A DNA stretch of 33,658 nt from a bacterium (lineage in GTDB: Bacteria > Patescibacteriota > Doudnabacteria > UBA920), in contig JAJYWK010000022.1 of the NCBI GenBank assembly GCA_021791515.1, forward strand, positions 1 to 33,658, given 5' to 3'. This document shows, in pieces, positions 9,395 through 16,509 of this stretch. The position numbers were made by a program, and so were the translations under genes. Each line of letters opens with the position of its first letter. Positions within the stretch are counted from its first letter, which is position 1. Under the pieces are notes generated by a model. The model worked only from the letters and a program-made list of their open reading frames with translations, searched no databases and had not been told where the DNA came from.

Positions 9395-10156
9395 ATGAAC
9401 CTTGCACAAGTAGCATATGCCGCTTATGAAAATAGGGACAAAATTAAAAGGTTTTTAAAGTGGCTGGCAATTCTTGTTTTGAGCGGCGCATTTATTCTTT
9501 ATTTAATTTTTGCAACTATTATTGCAGTGTTGCAGGGCAACGGTAAAGTAGCCGACAGTAGTATTAATCCGAATTTAGCTCAGTTTGTCGAATTCCAAAG
9601 TTTTAGTTACAGAACTATTTACGGCGAAACTTGGTATGACTTTAAACACCCATATTTTTTCCCGACCTTAGGAGCTTTAACCCAAGGGGTTATTCTGGAT
9701 TCCTCGGCAAAAGTCGGACGGTTGCATATTGCCTGGGACATTGCAGACCACCAGCCCAGGCAAACCGAAGTAAGGGCTTTTGCCGATGGAGTTGTAGAAG
9801 CGGTTAACAATAATATGCTAATAAAGACCACAAGGCGCTGGAAATTTTGTGATGATAATGATTATGGTATTTGTTGGTATGCGGTAAAAGAAACTACCGA
9901 TGTGCAATATGCTTGCGGATACGAAGTTATTATTGCTCATACAGATTCCTTAAAGAGCCAGTATTGCCACTTAGCGTCCGAACCGCCACTAAAAGTAGGA
10001 CAAAAAGTTGATGCCGGACAAATTATTGGTATTCAAGGTAGTACCGGCTGGGCAACAGGCAAGCACTTGCACTTTGCACTATGGCGGGACAACCAGCCAA
10101 TAGATCCTTCTTATGCTTTTTTACAAACTAGTTTAAGTGATTGGGAAGATAAATAA
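9395..10156 (+). CDS. Membrane-anchored M23 peptidase of the T4SS
   Basis: This is a LytM-type zinc metallopeptidase predicted to cut peptidoglycan so the secretion channel can cross the wall, the VirB1-equivalent job. One helix lies near residues 22-46, followed by the catalytic domain. Metal and active-site residues are intact: H111-x3-D115 (HIAWD) and HLH at 224-226, with an additional CHL near 191. Four Cys (152, 160, 174, 191) in the domain could form two disulfides. The ORF track starts at a TTG at 9359 inside virB4. I prefer the ATG at 9395, which gives 253 aa and a clean N-terminus. Confidence 0.8.
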   Translation: MNLAQVAYAAYENRDKIKRFLKWLAILVLSGAFILYLIFATIIAVLQGNGKVADSSINPNLAQFVEFQSFSYRTIYGETWYDFKHPYFFPTLGALTQGVILDSSAKVGRLHIAWDIADHQPRQTEVRAFADGVVEAVNNNMLIKTTRRWKFCDDNDYGICWYAVKETTDVQYACGYEVIIAHTDSLKSQYCHLASEPPLKVGQKVDAGQIIGIQGSTGWATGKHLHFALWRDNQPIDPSYAFLQTSLSDWEDK

Positions 10157-10167
10157 TTTGTAAAATT

Positions 10168-10707
10168 ATGACAAAAAATACCAAGGCGATAATATGGGCG
10201 AGTGTAGCTGTAATGGCTCTTATTATTGGTGGAGTAACTTATGAAAAACAAAGGCCAAAGAAACCGGTTGTTCATAAAGACCCAATAATAAAAACTGCAG
10301 CGCAACCCGCCGAGCAATCGCCAACAACCACACCTATCGAAACAGCAACATCAAGTCCAATTGTAGTTGCTACTTCAACACCTATTACTAAAATCATTTC
10401 GCGCAAACCAAAATCTGCAACTATTAGTTATGGCGACGCTGTCGTTAAGTACGGATTCAACCGTATACAGTTTGCCCCAGGTTGTTTGCAGGCCGTTCCC
10501 AACCAAATAGCCACGGCCAACCCTGTAACACTCATGCTGGATAACCGTTCAGATGCCTGGCAGGCCATTACCATTGGTAGCCACCTTTATAATATTGCTC
10601 CTTACAACTATGTTATAGCAACTATTAACGAAACAGCATTGCCCATAAATTTATATATTTCCTGTAACCAACAGAAAAATGTGGGGCAAATAATTTTACA
10701 GAAATGA
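10168..10707 (+). CDS. Anchored cupredoxin-like extracytoplasmic protein
   Basis: This 179-aa protein has an N-terminal helix (about 7-23), a Pro/Thr/Ser/Lys-rich spacer (30-85) and a compact beta-rich C-terminal domain. The domain's spacing (Gly/Asn-rich strand, LDN, ISCN, final V-x-x-I-I strand) looks like a cupredoxin fold. The usual His-Cys-His-Met copper ligand set is not visible. Cys106 and Cys166 could instead be a disulfide. It is the last gene of the secretion operon, 11 nt after the M23 gene, and ends in TGA. Fold assignment is tentative. It could be a surface or pilus-associated accessory protein. Confidence 0.45.
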   Translation: MTKNTKAIIWASVAVMALIIGGVTYEKQRPKKPVVHKDPIIKTAAQPAEQSPTTTPIETATSSPIVVATSTPITKIISRKPKSATISYGDAVVKYGFNRIQFAPGCLQAVPNQIATANPVTLMLDNRSDAWQAITIGSHLYNIAPYNYVIATINETALPINLYISCNQQKNVGQIILQK

Positions 10708-10736
10708 TCTTAGCATCTTATGGAGTACTCAGATAA

Positions 10737-10771
10737 AATGCGCGCGCAAGGGCGGGCGGGGCAAGCGCATT
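10737..10771. terminator. GC-rich dyad between convergent genes
   Basis: AATGCGC (10737-10743) and GCGCATT (10765-10771) flank a G-rich loop containing GGGCGGGCGGGG. The dyad separates the plus-strand secretion operon from the minus-strand radC-like gene, and an ACATATTTT tract follows on the plus strand. A bidirectional terminator is plausible but the loop is long. The three G-runs fall one short of a classical four-run quadruplex. Confidence 0.35.
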
Positions 10772-10792
10772 ACATATTTTAACTCCTTTTTT

Positions 10793-11275
10793 TTAAAAGA
10801 GGTGGCGTTCCTTAAAACTTGTATAAGAGTCAGTGGTTACAATGACATGGTCAAGCACATGGATGCCAAGAAGTTTTCCTGCATCTACCAATCGCTTGGT
10901 AACAGTAAGGTCTTCGGCAGAGGGTTCAAGACCTCCGCTTGGGTGGTTGTGGACGAATATTACAGAAGCGGAATTTTTTAATATGGCTGTCCTAAAGCAC
11001 TCCCTTGGGTGAATCAGGCTGGTGTTTAATGTGCCAATGCTGACTGTTTCCTTGCCGAGAATTCTGTTTTGGGTATCCAGGAAAAAGACGTAGAAATGTT
11101 CTTTTTTAGCTTTTCTGAAGTTCTTACACTTTGAGGCTATTTCCAAAGGGCTGTAAACGCCGTCCTTCATAGCCTTAACTTCCAAATTATTGCCTACATA
11201 ATTCTTGGCTTTATCTTTCGCCTCAGTTTCACTTTCTGCTGTGAACTGATAGTTGATGTTGATTTGGTATTCCAT
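10793..11275 (-). CDS. Short RadC-like JAB/JAMM domain protein
   Basis: This 160-aa protein carries the RadC JAMM core: VHNHPSGGLEPSAED, giving H109, H111 and D122 as likely zinc ligands, preceded by the typical SIGTLN...HPRE segment. It lacks the helix-hairpin-helix half of full-length RadC (usually over 200 aa). Instead it has a ~50-residue N-terminus unlike it (YQFTAESETEAKDKAKNY). Short RadC proteins are common on plasmids and integrative elements; their role is unclear and the link to DNA repair is weak. The start has a strong RBS (AAAAAGGAG) 5 nt upstream. The 5' region carries one copy of the repeated hairpin leader. Confidence 0.75.
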   Translation of the reverse strand: MEYQININYQFTAESETEAKDKAKNYVGNNLEVKAMKDGVYSPLEIASKCKNFRKAKKEHFYVFFLDTQNRILGKETVSIGTLNTSLIHPRECFRTAILKNSASVIFVHNHPSGGLEPSAEDLTVTKRLVDAGKLLGIHVLDHVIVTTDSYTSFKERHLF

Positions 11276-11327
11276 AAAACTCCTTTTTGCTTACTTATTA
11301 TGGCAAGCAAAAAACTCTGGAATGTTT

Positions 11328-11402
11328 TGGCAGTCAACGGGAGTAAAAACGATTTATGGCTTACGGCAGATAAAGAGGTTTTACCCTTGACCGGCCAAAA
11401 AC
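11328..11402 (-). ncRNA. Repeated hairpin leader element, copy 1 (upstream of radC-like)
   Basis: This 75-nt segment matches 11995-12069 at 72 of 75 positions. Read on the minus strand, each copy ends about 55 nt before a minus-strand start codon that has an AGGAG RBS. The transcribed strand folds into a long stem: GTCAA-GGG pairs with CCC-G-TTGAC, enclosing TAAAA/TTTTA. The conserved loop contains CTCTTTATCTGCCGT. In copy 1 the inner helix keeps five pairs plus one mismatch. Weaker similarity extends outward to about 11440 and inward to the RBS, so a whole promoter-leader block seems duplicated. The plus-strand 85-aa ORF of the track over this site is judged a shadow. Confidence 0.55.
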
Positions 11403-11474
11403 CCAGAGTTACAATGGAAATCCCTAAGGAAGCAAAAAGTTTTTTGTATTTCAAAATTGTTTTTTATGAACATA

Positions 11475-11502
11475 GAAAAAGCCACCTTGTGAAGGATGGC
11501 TT
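11475..11502 (-). terminator. Intrinsic terminator after the 53-aa zinc ribbon
   Basis: On the minus strand AAGCCA-T-CCTT pairs with AAGG-TGGCTT around a CAC loop (one bulged T) and is followed by TTTC, forming a TTTTTC tract. It lies 16 nt past the zinc-ribbon stop, so it would end the upstream transcript before the second leader copy begins. Confidence 0.65.
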
Positions 11503-11517
11503 AATTTTGTTTTGGGT

Positions 11518-11679
11518 TTAGACTTCAAAGTATTTTTTGATGTTTAAGTTGTAGGAGCCGCAACCCGGACAAGTTACTGTGTCCAGGTCTATAATTTCCT
11601 GCCTGCTGGCGCTCCAGCAATTTTGGCATTTTGGGCAGGTTATTAAGTATTGAAAGTAAGCTGTGAGTGTTTTTAGCAT
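11518..11679 (-). CDS. 53-aa zinc-ribbon protein (not in ORF track)
   Basis: This gene is below the track's 60-aa limit. It reads MLKTLTAYFQYLI, then CPKCQNC, a short acidic loop, CPGCGSYNL and a charged tail ending FEV with a TAA stop. The two CPxC knuckles spaced by ~18 residues are a classic zinc ribbon, here 53 aa in all. There is no strong RBS before the ATG. It follows the 65-aa gene by 61 nt and is closed by its own terminator, so the two probably share a transcript. A zinc ribbon of this size could bind nucleic acid or a protein partner; nothing more specific can be said. Confidence 0.65.
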   Translation of the reverse strand: MLKTLTAYFQYLITCPKCQNCWSASRQEIIDLDTVTCPGCGSYNLNIKKYFEV

Positions 11680-11740
11680 TGGTGTTATGTTAGTTGTTTA
11701 AAGAAAGTATTTTTGTTTTTGTTTGTATTTTTGCGTTTGT

Positions 11741-11938
11741 TTAGAGCTGTTGTTTAACAGCGATGTACGCCGAGACTTTTTTCCCGAAATCGTGATAGTC
11801 GCTGGAAGCCGGGTCTACAGAATTTCTCAACTCTAAAAAGTAGTTGATACTTCTCTGCAAGGACGCTTTGATGATATTTGACTTCATCTCGGTCGTTAGT
11901 TCCTGCTTGTTAACTGGCTTGTAATTTTTGTTAGCCAT
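11741..11938 (-). CDS. 65-aa helical protein of unknown function
   Basis: I do not recognise this protein. It is short, charged, without Cys or membrane segments, and predicted mostly helical (KSNIIKASLQRSINYFLELR). The RBS is excellent (AAAGGAG, 6 nt before ATG). The gene is real by that criterion and by its leader, since the region directly upstream holds the second copy of the hairpin element also found ahead of the radC-like gene. It is the first gene of a two-gene unit with the 53-aa zinc ribbon. Confidence 0.6.
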   Translation of the reverse strand: MANKNYKPVNKQELTTEMKSNIIKASLQRSINYFLELRNSVDPASSDYHDFGKKVSAYIAVKQQL

Positions 11939-11994
11939 ATTAACTCCTTTCTTTGCTTAATTATTATGGCGAAATAACACTGGCCGCAGGTTAT

Positions 11995-12069
11995 GGCAGT
12001 CAACGGGATTAAAACCGATTTATGGCTCACGGCAGATAAAGAGGTTTTACCCTTGACCGGCCAAAAACG
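11995..12069 (-). ncRNA. Repeated hairpin leader element, copy 2 (upstream of 65-aa gene)
   Basis: This is the second copy of the element described at 11328-11402. Here the inner helix is perfect (TAAAACC with GGTTTTA) inside the outer GGTCAAGGG/CCCGTTGACT stem. Of the three differences between copies, one is in the loop, one is in the inner-helix 3' arm and one is in the bulge. The plus-strand reading frame open in copy 1 is broken here (the third codon after ATGGCG is followed by TAA), which argues against a conserved plus-strand protein. A possible weak -35 (TTGCTT) is shared by both copies further upstream (minus strand, near 12093 and 11436). Confidence 0.55.
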
Positions 12070-12131
12070 GCCAGTAAGATGAGAAACCATAAGAAAGCAA
12101 GACAAGTATTAAAAGCCGAAGGCAACATAAA

Positions 12132-12154
12132 AGAGCGGTATTAATAACCGCTCT
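12132..12154 (-). terminator. Terminator of the metal-efflux operon
   Basis: AGAGCGGT and ACCGCTCT form a perfect 8-bp stem with a 7-nt AT loop. On the minus strand it is followed directly by TTTATG, and on the plus strand by ACATTTTT, so it can work in both directions. It lies 63 nt past the stop of the P-type ATPase gene. Confidence 0.7.
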
Positions 12155-12216
12155 ACATTTTTAGAATTGTATTAAAATTTATAAATCAGGGTCGCCTATA
12201 TAAATTTCTAAATTTA

Positions 12217-14085
12217 CTACCTTACTGAAAATAGCTTAAGGCTGTTTAATATTACCAGTATTGCCATAATGGAGTCTGCCCCAATAGCCCATTGCAAATC
12301 CGCATGGCCGAGCAAGGCTAAAATCATAAACAAAGCTTTAATGCCGAGCGATACCCCAATGTTCTGCTTCATGGTCACAATAGCTTTTTTACCCAGCCTA
12401 ATAGCATACGGGATGTTTAAAAGATTATTATTCATGAGAGCGACATCGGCAGTTTCAATTGCCACGTCGCTGCCGCCAGCCCCCATGGCAATACCTACAG
12501 TGGCTGTTGCTAAAGAGGGAGCGTCATTTACTCCATCGCCAACCATGGCCACGTGTTGGTAATGCTGTTTTAATTGTTCTACCTGCTTGACCTTTTCGTC
12601 AGGAAGCAGCGACGCGTGCACTTCTTCTATGCCTAGTTGCCTTGCCACATACCCGGCGGTATGTTCGTTGTCTCCGGTAACAATTACGGATTTGATTTTG
12701 TTCTTTTTAAGCTGTGAGATAGTATCTTCGGACTCGGGACGAATTTCATCGGCAATTGCCAAAGCTCCCATGACGTTTTTGCCCTCGCTTACTAGCACTG
12801 CCGTTTTGCCCTGTCTTTCCAAATGTTCTGTTTTTTCCAAAACTTCTTTTGTCGCATGACTTTCAGCTCCAATGAACTTTAAATTGCCGATGCAGTGGTC
12901 TTTGTCTTCGCAAACCAGGCAGTTTGCTTTGCCGCCTTTGCCGGCAAAATTTTGGTATGAGCGCATATCGTGTGCTGCAATACCTTTGCTTTCCGCAAAA
13001 TCCATAATGCTCTTTGAGAGAGGGTGGGAAGAAAACTTCTCAATCCCCGCGGCGTCGGCAATCACCATCTCCTCGGCAAAGCCGTTAAAGGTGATAACCT
13101 CGGAAACGACCGGCTCGCCCAGAGTCAGTGTGCGGGTCTTGTCAAAAGCCACGGCCTTGATCTTGCTCAAAGCTTCCAAATACTTGCCGCCCTTAATGAG
13201 TATGCCCCGTTTGGAGGCGCCGCCAATTGCCGAGGCAATGGCAACTGGGGTCGAAATTACGAGAGAGCAAGGGCAGGCAATCACCAGCAGTACAAGCGCG
13301 CGATACAGCCAGTCCATAAATACCCCACCAAAGAACAACGGCGGAATAGTGGCCATTAGAAATGCAAGACCAACTACTGTCGGCGTATAGTATTTGGCAA
13401 ACACGTCGATAAATTCCTGCGCCGGAGCCTTGGAACGCTGGGCTTTTTCCACCAGGCTGACTATTTTGGCGAAGGTGGAATCCTTGCTTTCTTTAATAGT
13501 GATTACTTCCAGGTAGCCGTTTTGGTTTAAAGTTCCAGCAAAGACCTCGTCCCCTGAATGTTTTTCCTTGGGCACCGGTTCTCCGGTAATAGTTGCTTCA
13601 TCAACGGACGAGTTGCCGGTTGAGACCTTGCCGTCTAGCGGAACAAGGTCGCCTGGGCGGACTATGAATAAGTCATTAATTTTAACCTGCTCGATTGGCA
13701 CGGTTTCCCCGTTTTTCAGGGTCGCAGTTCGGGGAGATTTTTTGATTAAGGCTTCCACGGCCCTGCGGGAGCGCTCTATACCAAACTCTTCAAAGAACTC
13801 AGCCAGAGAAAAGAAAAAGATGACCGCTGCAGCCTCTGAGAGCTGATTTATGTAAAGCGCACCAATGGCAGCGATGGTTACAAGAAAATCTATGTTTAAA
13901 AATCTTTGTTTAACCAAACCACGAACTGCCCCTAAGACTACAAAGTAGCCGCCGGCTATCATGGAAAGGATGTATAAAAAGTCTACTGCTTGTTTTGGAG
14001 TGTTAAGCCAATTTAACAGAAAGGCCAGCAGGAATAATCCCCCGGATATGTAAGTCAATAATTTTTTTGCTAATTTTTTGTTCAT
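12217..14085 (-). CDS. P1B-type heavy-metal ATPase (Zn/Cd/Pb-like)
   Basis: This is an ATP-driven exporter of soft metal ions in the inner membrane, 622 aa. It has no N-terminal HMA domain. Visible motifs are TGEPVP (167-172), the metal-site CPC (271-273), the SHP motif (H354), TGDN (470-473) and GDGVND (516-521). The phosphorylation loop reads DKTRTLT (D315) instead of the near-invariant DKTGTLT: R318 replaces Gly by a single-codon change. The nucleotide-binding domain holds an unusual Cys-rich insertion, CLVC...DHC (C389, C392, C398). CPC and the absence of His-rich tails fit the Zn/Cd/Pb class. The gene follows the CDF exporter by 9 nt. Confidence 0.88.
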   Translation of the reverse strand: MNKKLAKKLLTYISGGLFLLAFLLNWLNTPKQAVDFLYILSMIAGGYFVVLGAVRGLVKQRFLNIDFLVTIAAIGALYINQLSEAAAVIFFFSLAEFFEEFGIERSRRAVEALIKKSPRTATLKNGETVPIEQVKINDLFIVRPGDLVPLDGKVSTGNSSVDEATITGEPVPKEKHSGDEVFAGTLNQNGYLEVITIKESKDSTFAKIVSLVEKAQRSKAPAQEFIDVFAKYYTPTVVGLAFLMATIPPLFFGGVFMDWLYRALVLLVIACPCSLVISTPVAIASAIGGASKRGILIKGGKYLEALSKIKAVAFDKTRTLTLGEPVVSEVITFNGFAEEMVIADAAGIEKFSSHPLSKSIMDFAESKGIAAHDMRSYQNFAGKGGKANCLVCEDKDHCIGNLKFIGAESHATKEVLEKTEHLERQGKTAVLVSEGKNVMGALAIADEIRPESEDTISQLKKNKIKSVIVTGDNEHTAGYVARQLGIEEVHASLLPDEKVKQVEQLKQHYQHVAMVGDGVNDAPSLATATVGIAMGAGGSDVAIETADVALMNNNLLNIPYAIRLGKKAIVTMKQNIGVSLGIKALFMILALLGHADLQWAIGADSIMAILVILNSLKLFSVR

Positions 14086-14094
14086 AATGTGAAT

Positions 14095-15003
14095 TTAAAT
14101 TACTTCATCAGGTTTTAGATGGCACTTTCTCGCCTCGTTCGGTTTTTCAATTTGTATAGTCGCATGCCCAATACCAAAGCGCTTTTGGACTTCTTCAGCG
14201 ACGTTATGGCTAAGGTCGCCCGGCGGCATTTGAGGCATTACTAAATGAGCGGTCAGCGCGGTGTCCGCCGTTGTTACCGGCCAGATATGCAGGTCGTGTA
14301 CGCTTTGAACTCCGGTGAGGCTTTCCAGATAGGCGCGAACCGCGGCTATGTCGATGCCGGACGGCACGGCTTGCAAAGAAAGCCTAATAGCGTCGCGGAA
14401 CAGTCCCCAGGTGCTCCACACGATAGCGAAAGAGATGAGGATGCTTGCCAAAGGATCGGCCCACGCCACGCCGGTATAAAGAATAATAATGCCGGTTATT
14501 ACTACGCCAGCGGACACTCCCGCATCAGCAGCCAGGTGCCAGAAGGCGCTGCGGATGTTTAGGTCTTTGCCCTTGGCAAGGAGATACGCCGCGAAAGAAT
14601 TAATAAAGACGCCTATAGACGCAACAATGATTACGGTGCCGCCTTCGACCGGCGCAGGTGACATAAGCCGCTGGATTGCTTCCCATAAAATTGCGCCTGT
14701 GGCAATCAGAAGCAGCATGCCGTTTGCCAACGCGGCAAGAATGGTGGTAGAGCCGAGACCATAGGTGTAGCGCAGGCTTGGCGATCTTTTTGCCAGCGTG
14801 TACGCGCCCCATGCAAGTAGTAGCCCTATTACATCTCCTGTATTGTGCGCAGCGTCCGCAAGAAGGGCTGTTGAGTGGGCAAGAAGACCATAGGCAACTT
14901 CCACGGCTACAAAGCCGATATTTAAAACCGCCCCGATTGCAAAAGCGCGACCATAGGAAACTAAGTTATTATTGTCATTATAATGCTTGGTTGGGTCAGG
15001 CAT
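14095..15003 (-). CDS. Cation diffusion facilitator (CzcD/ZitB-like)
   Basis: This is a proton-coupled exporter of divalent metals (Zn, Cd, Co) of 302 aa with six transmembrane helices and a ~90-residue cytoplasmic domain. The tetrahedral metal site is intact: HNTGD in helix 2 (H53, D57, with D50 just before) and HLAAD in helix 5 (H156, D160). The C-terminal domain has the usual HDLHIWP segment and several His. It is in one operon with the P1B ATPase (9 nt downstream) and the anchored 328-aa protein (6 nt upstream). Two exporters in tandem suggest broad soft-metal resistance. Confidence 0.88.
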   Translation of the reverse strand: MPDPTKHYNDNNNLVSYGRAFAIGAVLNIGFVAVEVAYGLLAHSTALLADAAHNTGDVIGLLLAWGAYTLAKRSPSLRYTYGLGSTTILAALANGMLLLIATGAILWEAIQRLMSPAPVEGGTVIIVASIGVFINSFAAYLLAKGKDLNIRSAFWHLAADAGVSAGVVITGIIILYTGVAWADPLASILISFAIVWSTWGLFRDAIRLSLQAVPSGIDIAAVRAYLESLTGVQSVHDLHIWPVTTADTALTAHLVMPQMPPGDLSHNVAEEVQKRFGIGHATIQIEKPNEARKCHLKPDEVI

Positions 15004-15009
15004 GCATAT

Positions 15010-15996
15010 CTAATTAATTTTTAAATTTAAAATTTTATTCTCATTAGGATTAGTATATTCGTAGCAGCCGTCGGTTGTTTTTTTGATTGGCTTAGCCGTA
15101 TAGGACAGCTCTGTTTCATTAGGGTTCAAACTAACTACTGAATAATCTATGCCTTCTTGGTTTAATAATTTTTCACTTTTGCCGCTTTCTATTTCTTTTA
15201 AAATAATATATCTTCCTACGTTTGCTCCCATTGAACCACAGACGTAACTATTAAGGTCGTAGTCAGTGTAAATAACTTTGCTATAGGAGTCTGCAAATAC
15301 GGCCCCATCGTACGCAAGATCCTCTAACGCTCCGCCTGTGGGGTTTATTGTATGGAAAGAATATTGGGTATATCCTCCGGAACCGCAGCTTGTGGGGTTG
15401 CCCAGTTTCGTGATAATTTTTTTATCATTTTTTGACCAAGCTAAGGGGAAATCAATCAACGTACAGCCTCCGGCTAAAGCTCTGTTTACCAGTAGCCTTT
15501 GATACCAGGAGCTTTGTTTGGGGTAAGAATATATTTTATTCGCATCTCCGGTTTTTAAATTTTTCACAACTATATTATATTTCCAATTTTGACATTGGCC
15601 ATTGTCGGAGGCATTGTAACTATTAAGAGCCTTAATGCAATCGCTAATCTCAGCGTATACGGCACGGGTTTTGTCATGCGACAGAATCAGTGAAGTAACA
15701 ATAAATCCGGAGGAGGGCGTAATATTAATGCCCTGGTCTTTGCGCTGGAGCTCCGGATCAAGATTAACAAAAGCAGCTTCAGCAGTTTGTTTCGTGCTTA
15801 GTTGAGATTGAGCGGCAGGACGCGGCTCGTCAGCAGTTTGTTTCGTGCTTAGTTGAGATTGAGCGGCAGGACGCGGCTCCTCTTTGCGAGAATTTTTATC
15901 TTTAAATATGTAAAAAGCAGCGATGAGGAATAAAGCAAATAAAACTGTTACAATGATTGCTTTTTTAGGTTCAAATTTTCCTGAGTGATTATGCAT
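15010..15996 (-). CDS. Anchored extracytoplasmic protein with 17-aa tandem repeat
   Basis: I do not recognise the family of this 328-aa protein. One N-terminal helix (about 14-32) is followed by a spacer with two near-identical copies of DEPRPAAQSQLSTKQTA and then a ~240-residue beta-rich domain with several Cys (SDC, GQC, GGC, SCG, VCG, GCY). The repeating strand pattern with 'SHDKTRAVYAEI' and 'LNPNETELSYTA' resembles TolB-like or WD-type propeller blades, but this is a guess. It lies between a cupredoxin-like gene and the CDF gene with gaps of 2 and 6 nt, so a periplasmic role in metal stress is plausible by context only. Confidence 0.55.
   Translation of the reverse strand: MHNHSGKFEPKKAIIVTVLFALFLIAAFYIFKDKNSRKEEPRPAAQSQLSTKQTADEPRPAAQSQLSTKQTAEAAFVNLDPELQRKDQGINITPSSGFIVTSLILSHDKTRAVYAEISDCIKALNSYNASDNGQCQNWKYNIVVKNLKTGDANKIYSYPKQSSWYQRLLVNRALAGGCTLIDFPLAWSKNDKKIITKLGNPTSCGSGGYTQYSFHTINPTGGALEDLAYDGAVFADSYSKVIYTDYDLNSYVCGSMGANVGRYIILKEIESGKSEKLLNQEGIDYSVVSLNPNETELSYTAKPIKKTTDGCYEYTNPNENKILNLKIN
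15779..15879. repeat. Tandem 51-bp direct repeat (two copies)
   Basis: Bases 15779-15828 recur exactly at 15830-15879, with a 51-bp period (17 codons), so the reading frame is kept. The absence of any mismatch, even at third positions, shows a very recent duplication. It encodes the Pro/Gln/Thr-rich spacer between membrane anchor and outer domain. Confidence 0.9.
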
Positions 15997-15998
15997 AT

Positions 15999-16508
15999 TT
16001 AGTCTGCATTAAGAATTCCAACAACAGTTTTTTTATTAACCAATCGAATTTTAAACGAACCTTTTTTGTCGGCCGTAAAGCCCAGCGTGCTGTCGCGCAG
16101 TGGTTCGATATAGGTGTCGTAATTATAACCTTCTATTACAACCTGGTCCCGAATGGAGGCGGTAAAAGTAATGCTAACTCTCTGCCCTTGCCGGGCAGAT
16201 ATGGTTTTGGGCTCCGGCGATCCGGCGCCAACATTGATTTGAGCAGTAACGTCCGGGGCGGGCTGCTCGCCGACTTTCGGGAAAGCAGACCAGCCCGTTT
16301 CAGGAGAGAGGTTGCCAGAATTAGGTTGAGGGGTTTTATCATTCGGCGCGGGCTGGATTGTCCGCGAAGTGCTGGGTTGGGGAAGATCCTCGGTATGGCT
16401 TGGGGTATCGCTTTTATAAATGGTTGTTTGGTTCCTGCCTGGCCTTGTAAAAACATAAACAGCCCCGGCTGCTAACAGGAGGATTATTATAATGATAATT
16501 TTTTTCAT
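15999..16508 (-). CDS. Anchored cupredoxin-like protein in the metal operon
   Basis: This 169-aa protein has a run of Ile/Leu forming an N-terminal helix (3-20), a Pro/Ser/Asn-rich spacer to about residue 88 and a C-terminal ~80-residue beta sandwich. The end pattern (ISARQGQRV, DQVVIEGYN, GFTADKKGSFKIRL) is that of cupredoxin_1-type domains. The copper ligands His/Cys/Met are missing, so it is probably a structural or degenerate cupredoxin. The stop is 2 nt before the 328-aa gene and the start lies 2 nt past the stop of the frameshifted gene upstream, so all belong to one transcript with the metal exporters. Confidence 0.55.
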   Translation of the reverse strand: MKKIIIIIILLLAAGAVYVFTRPGRNQTTIYKSDTPSHTEDLPQPSTSRTIQPAPNDKTPQPNSGNLSPETGWSAFPKVGEQPAPDVTAQINVGAGSPEPKTISARQGQRVSITFTASIRDQVVIEGYNYDTYIEPLRDSTLGFTADKKGSFKIRLVNKKTVVGILNAD

Positions 16509-16509
16509 A

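Noticed and set aside
10747-10762. G-quadruplex in GGGCGGGCGGGG
   Set aside because: Only three G-runs are present; a stable three-tetrad quadruplex needs four.
11264-11521. Plus-strand 85-aa ORF over leader copy 1
   Set aside because: The second copy of the repeat breaks this frame with early stops. Both copies lie upstream of minus-strand genes with good RBSs, so the segment is better explained as a transcribed leader.
11896-12105. Minus-strand 69-aa ORF across leader copy 2
   Set aside because: It overlaps the start of the 65-aa gene and its similar frame in copy 1 (11194-11454) likewise runs into the radC-like gene; both are products of the repeated leader rather than independent proteins.
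12872-13390. 172-aa plus-strand ORF
   Set aside because: It is antisense to the P1B ATPase, whose motifs are unambiguous.
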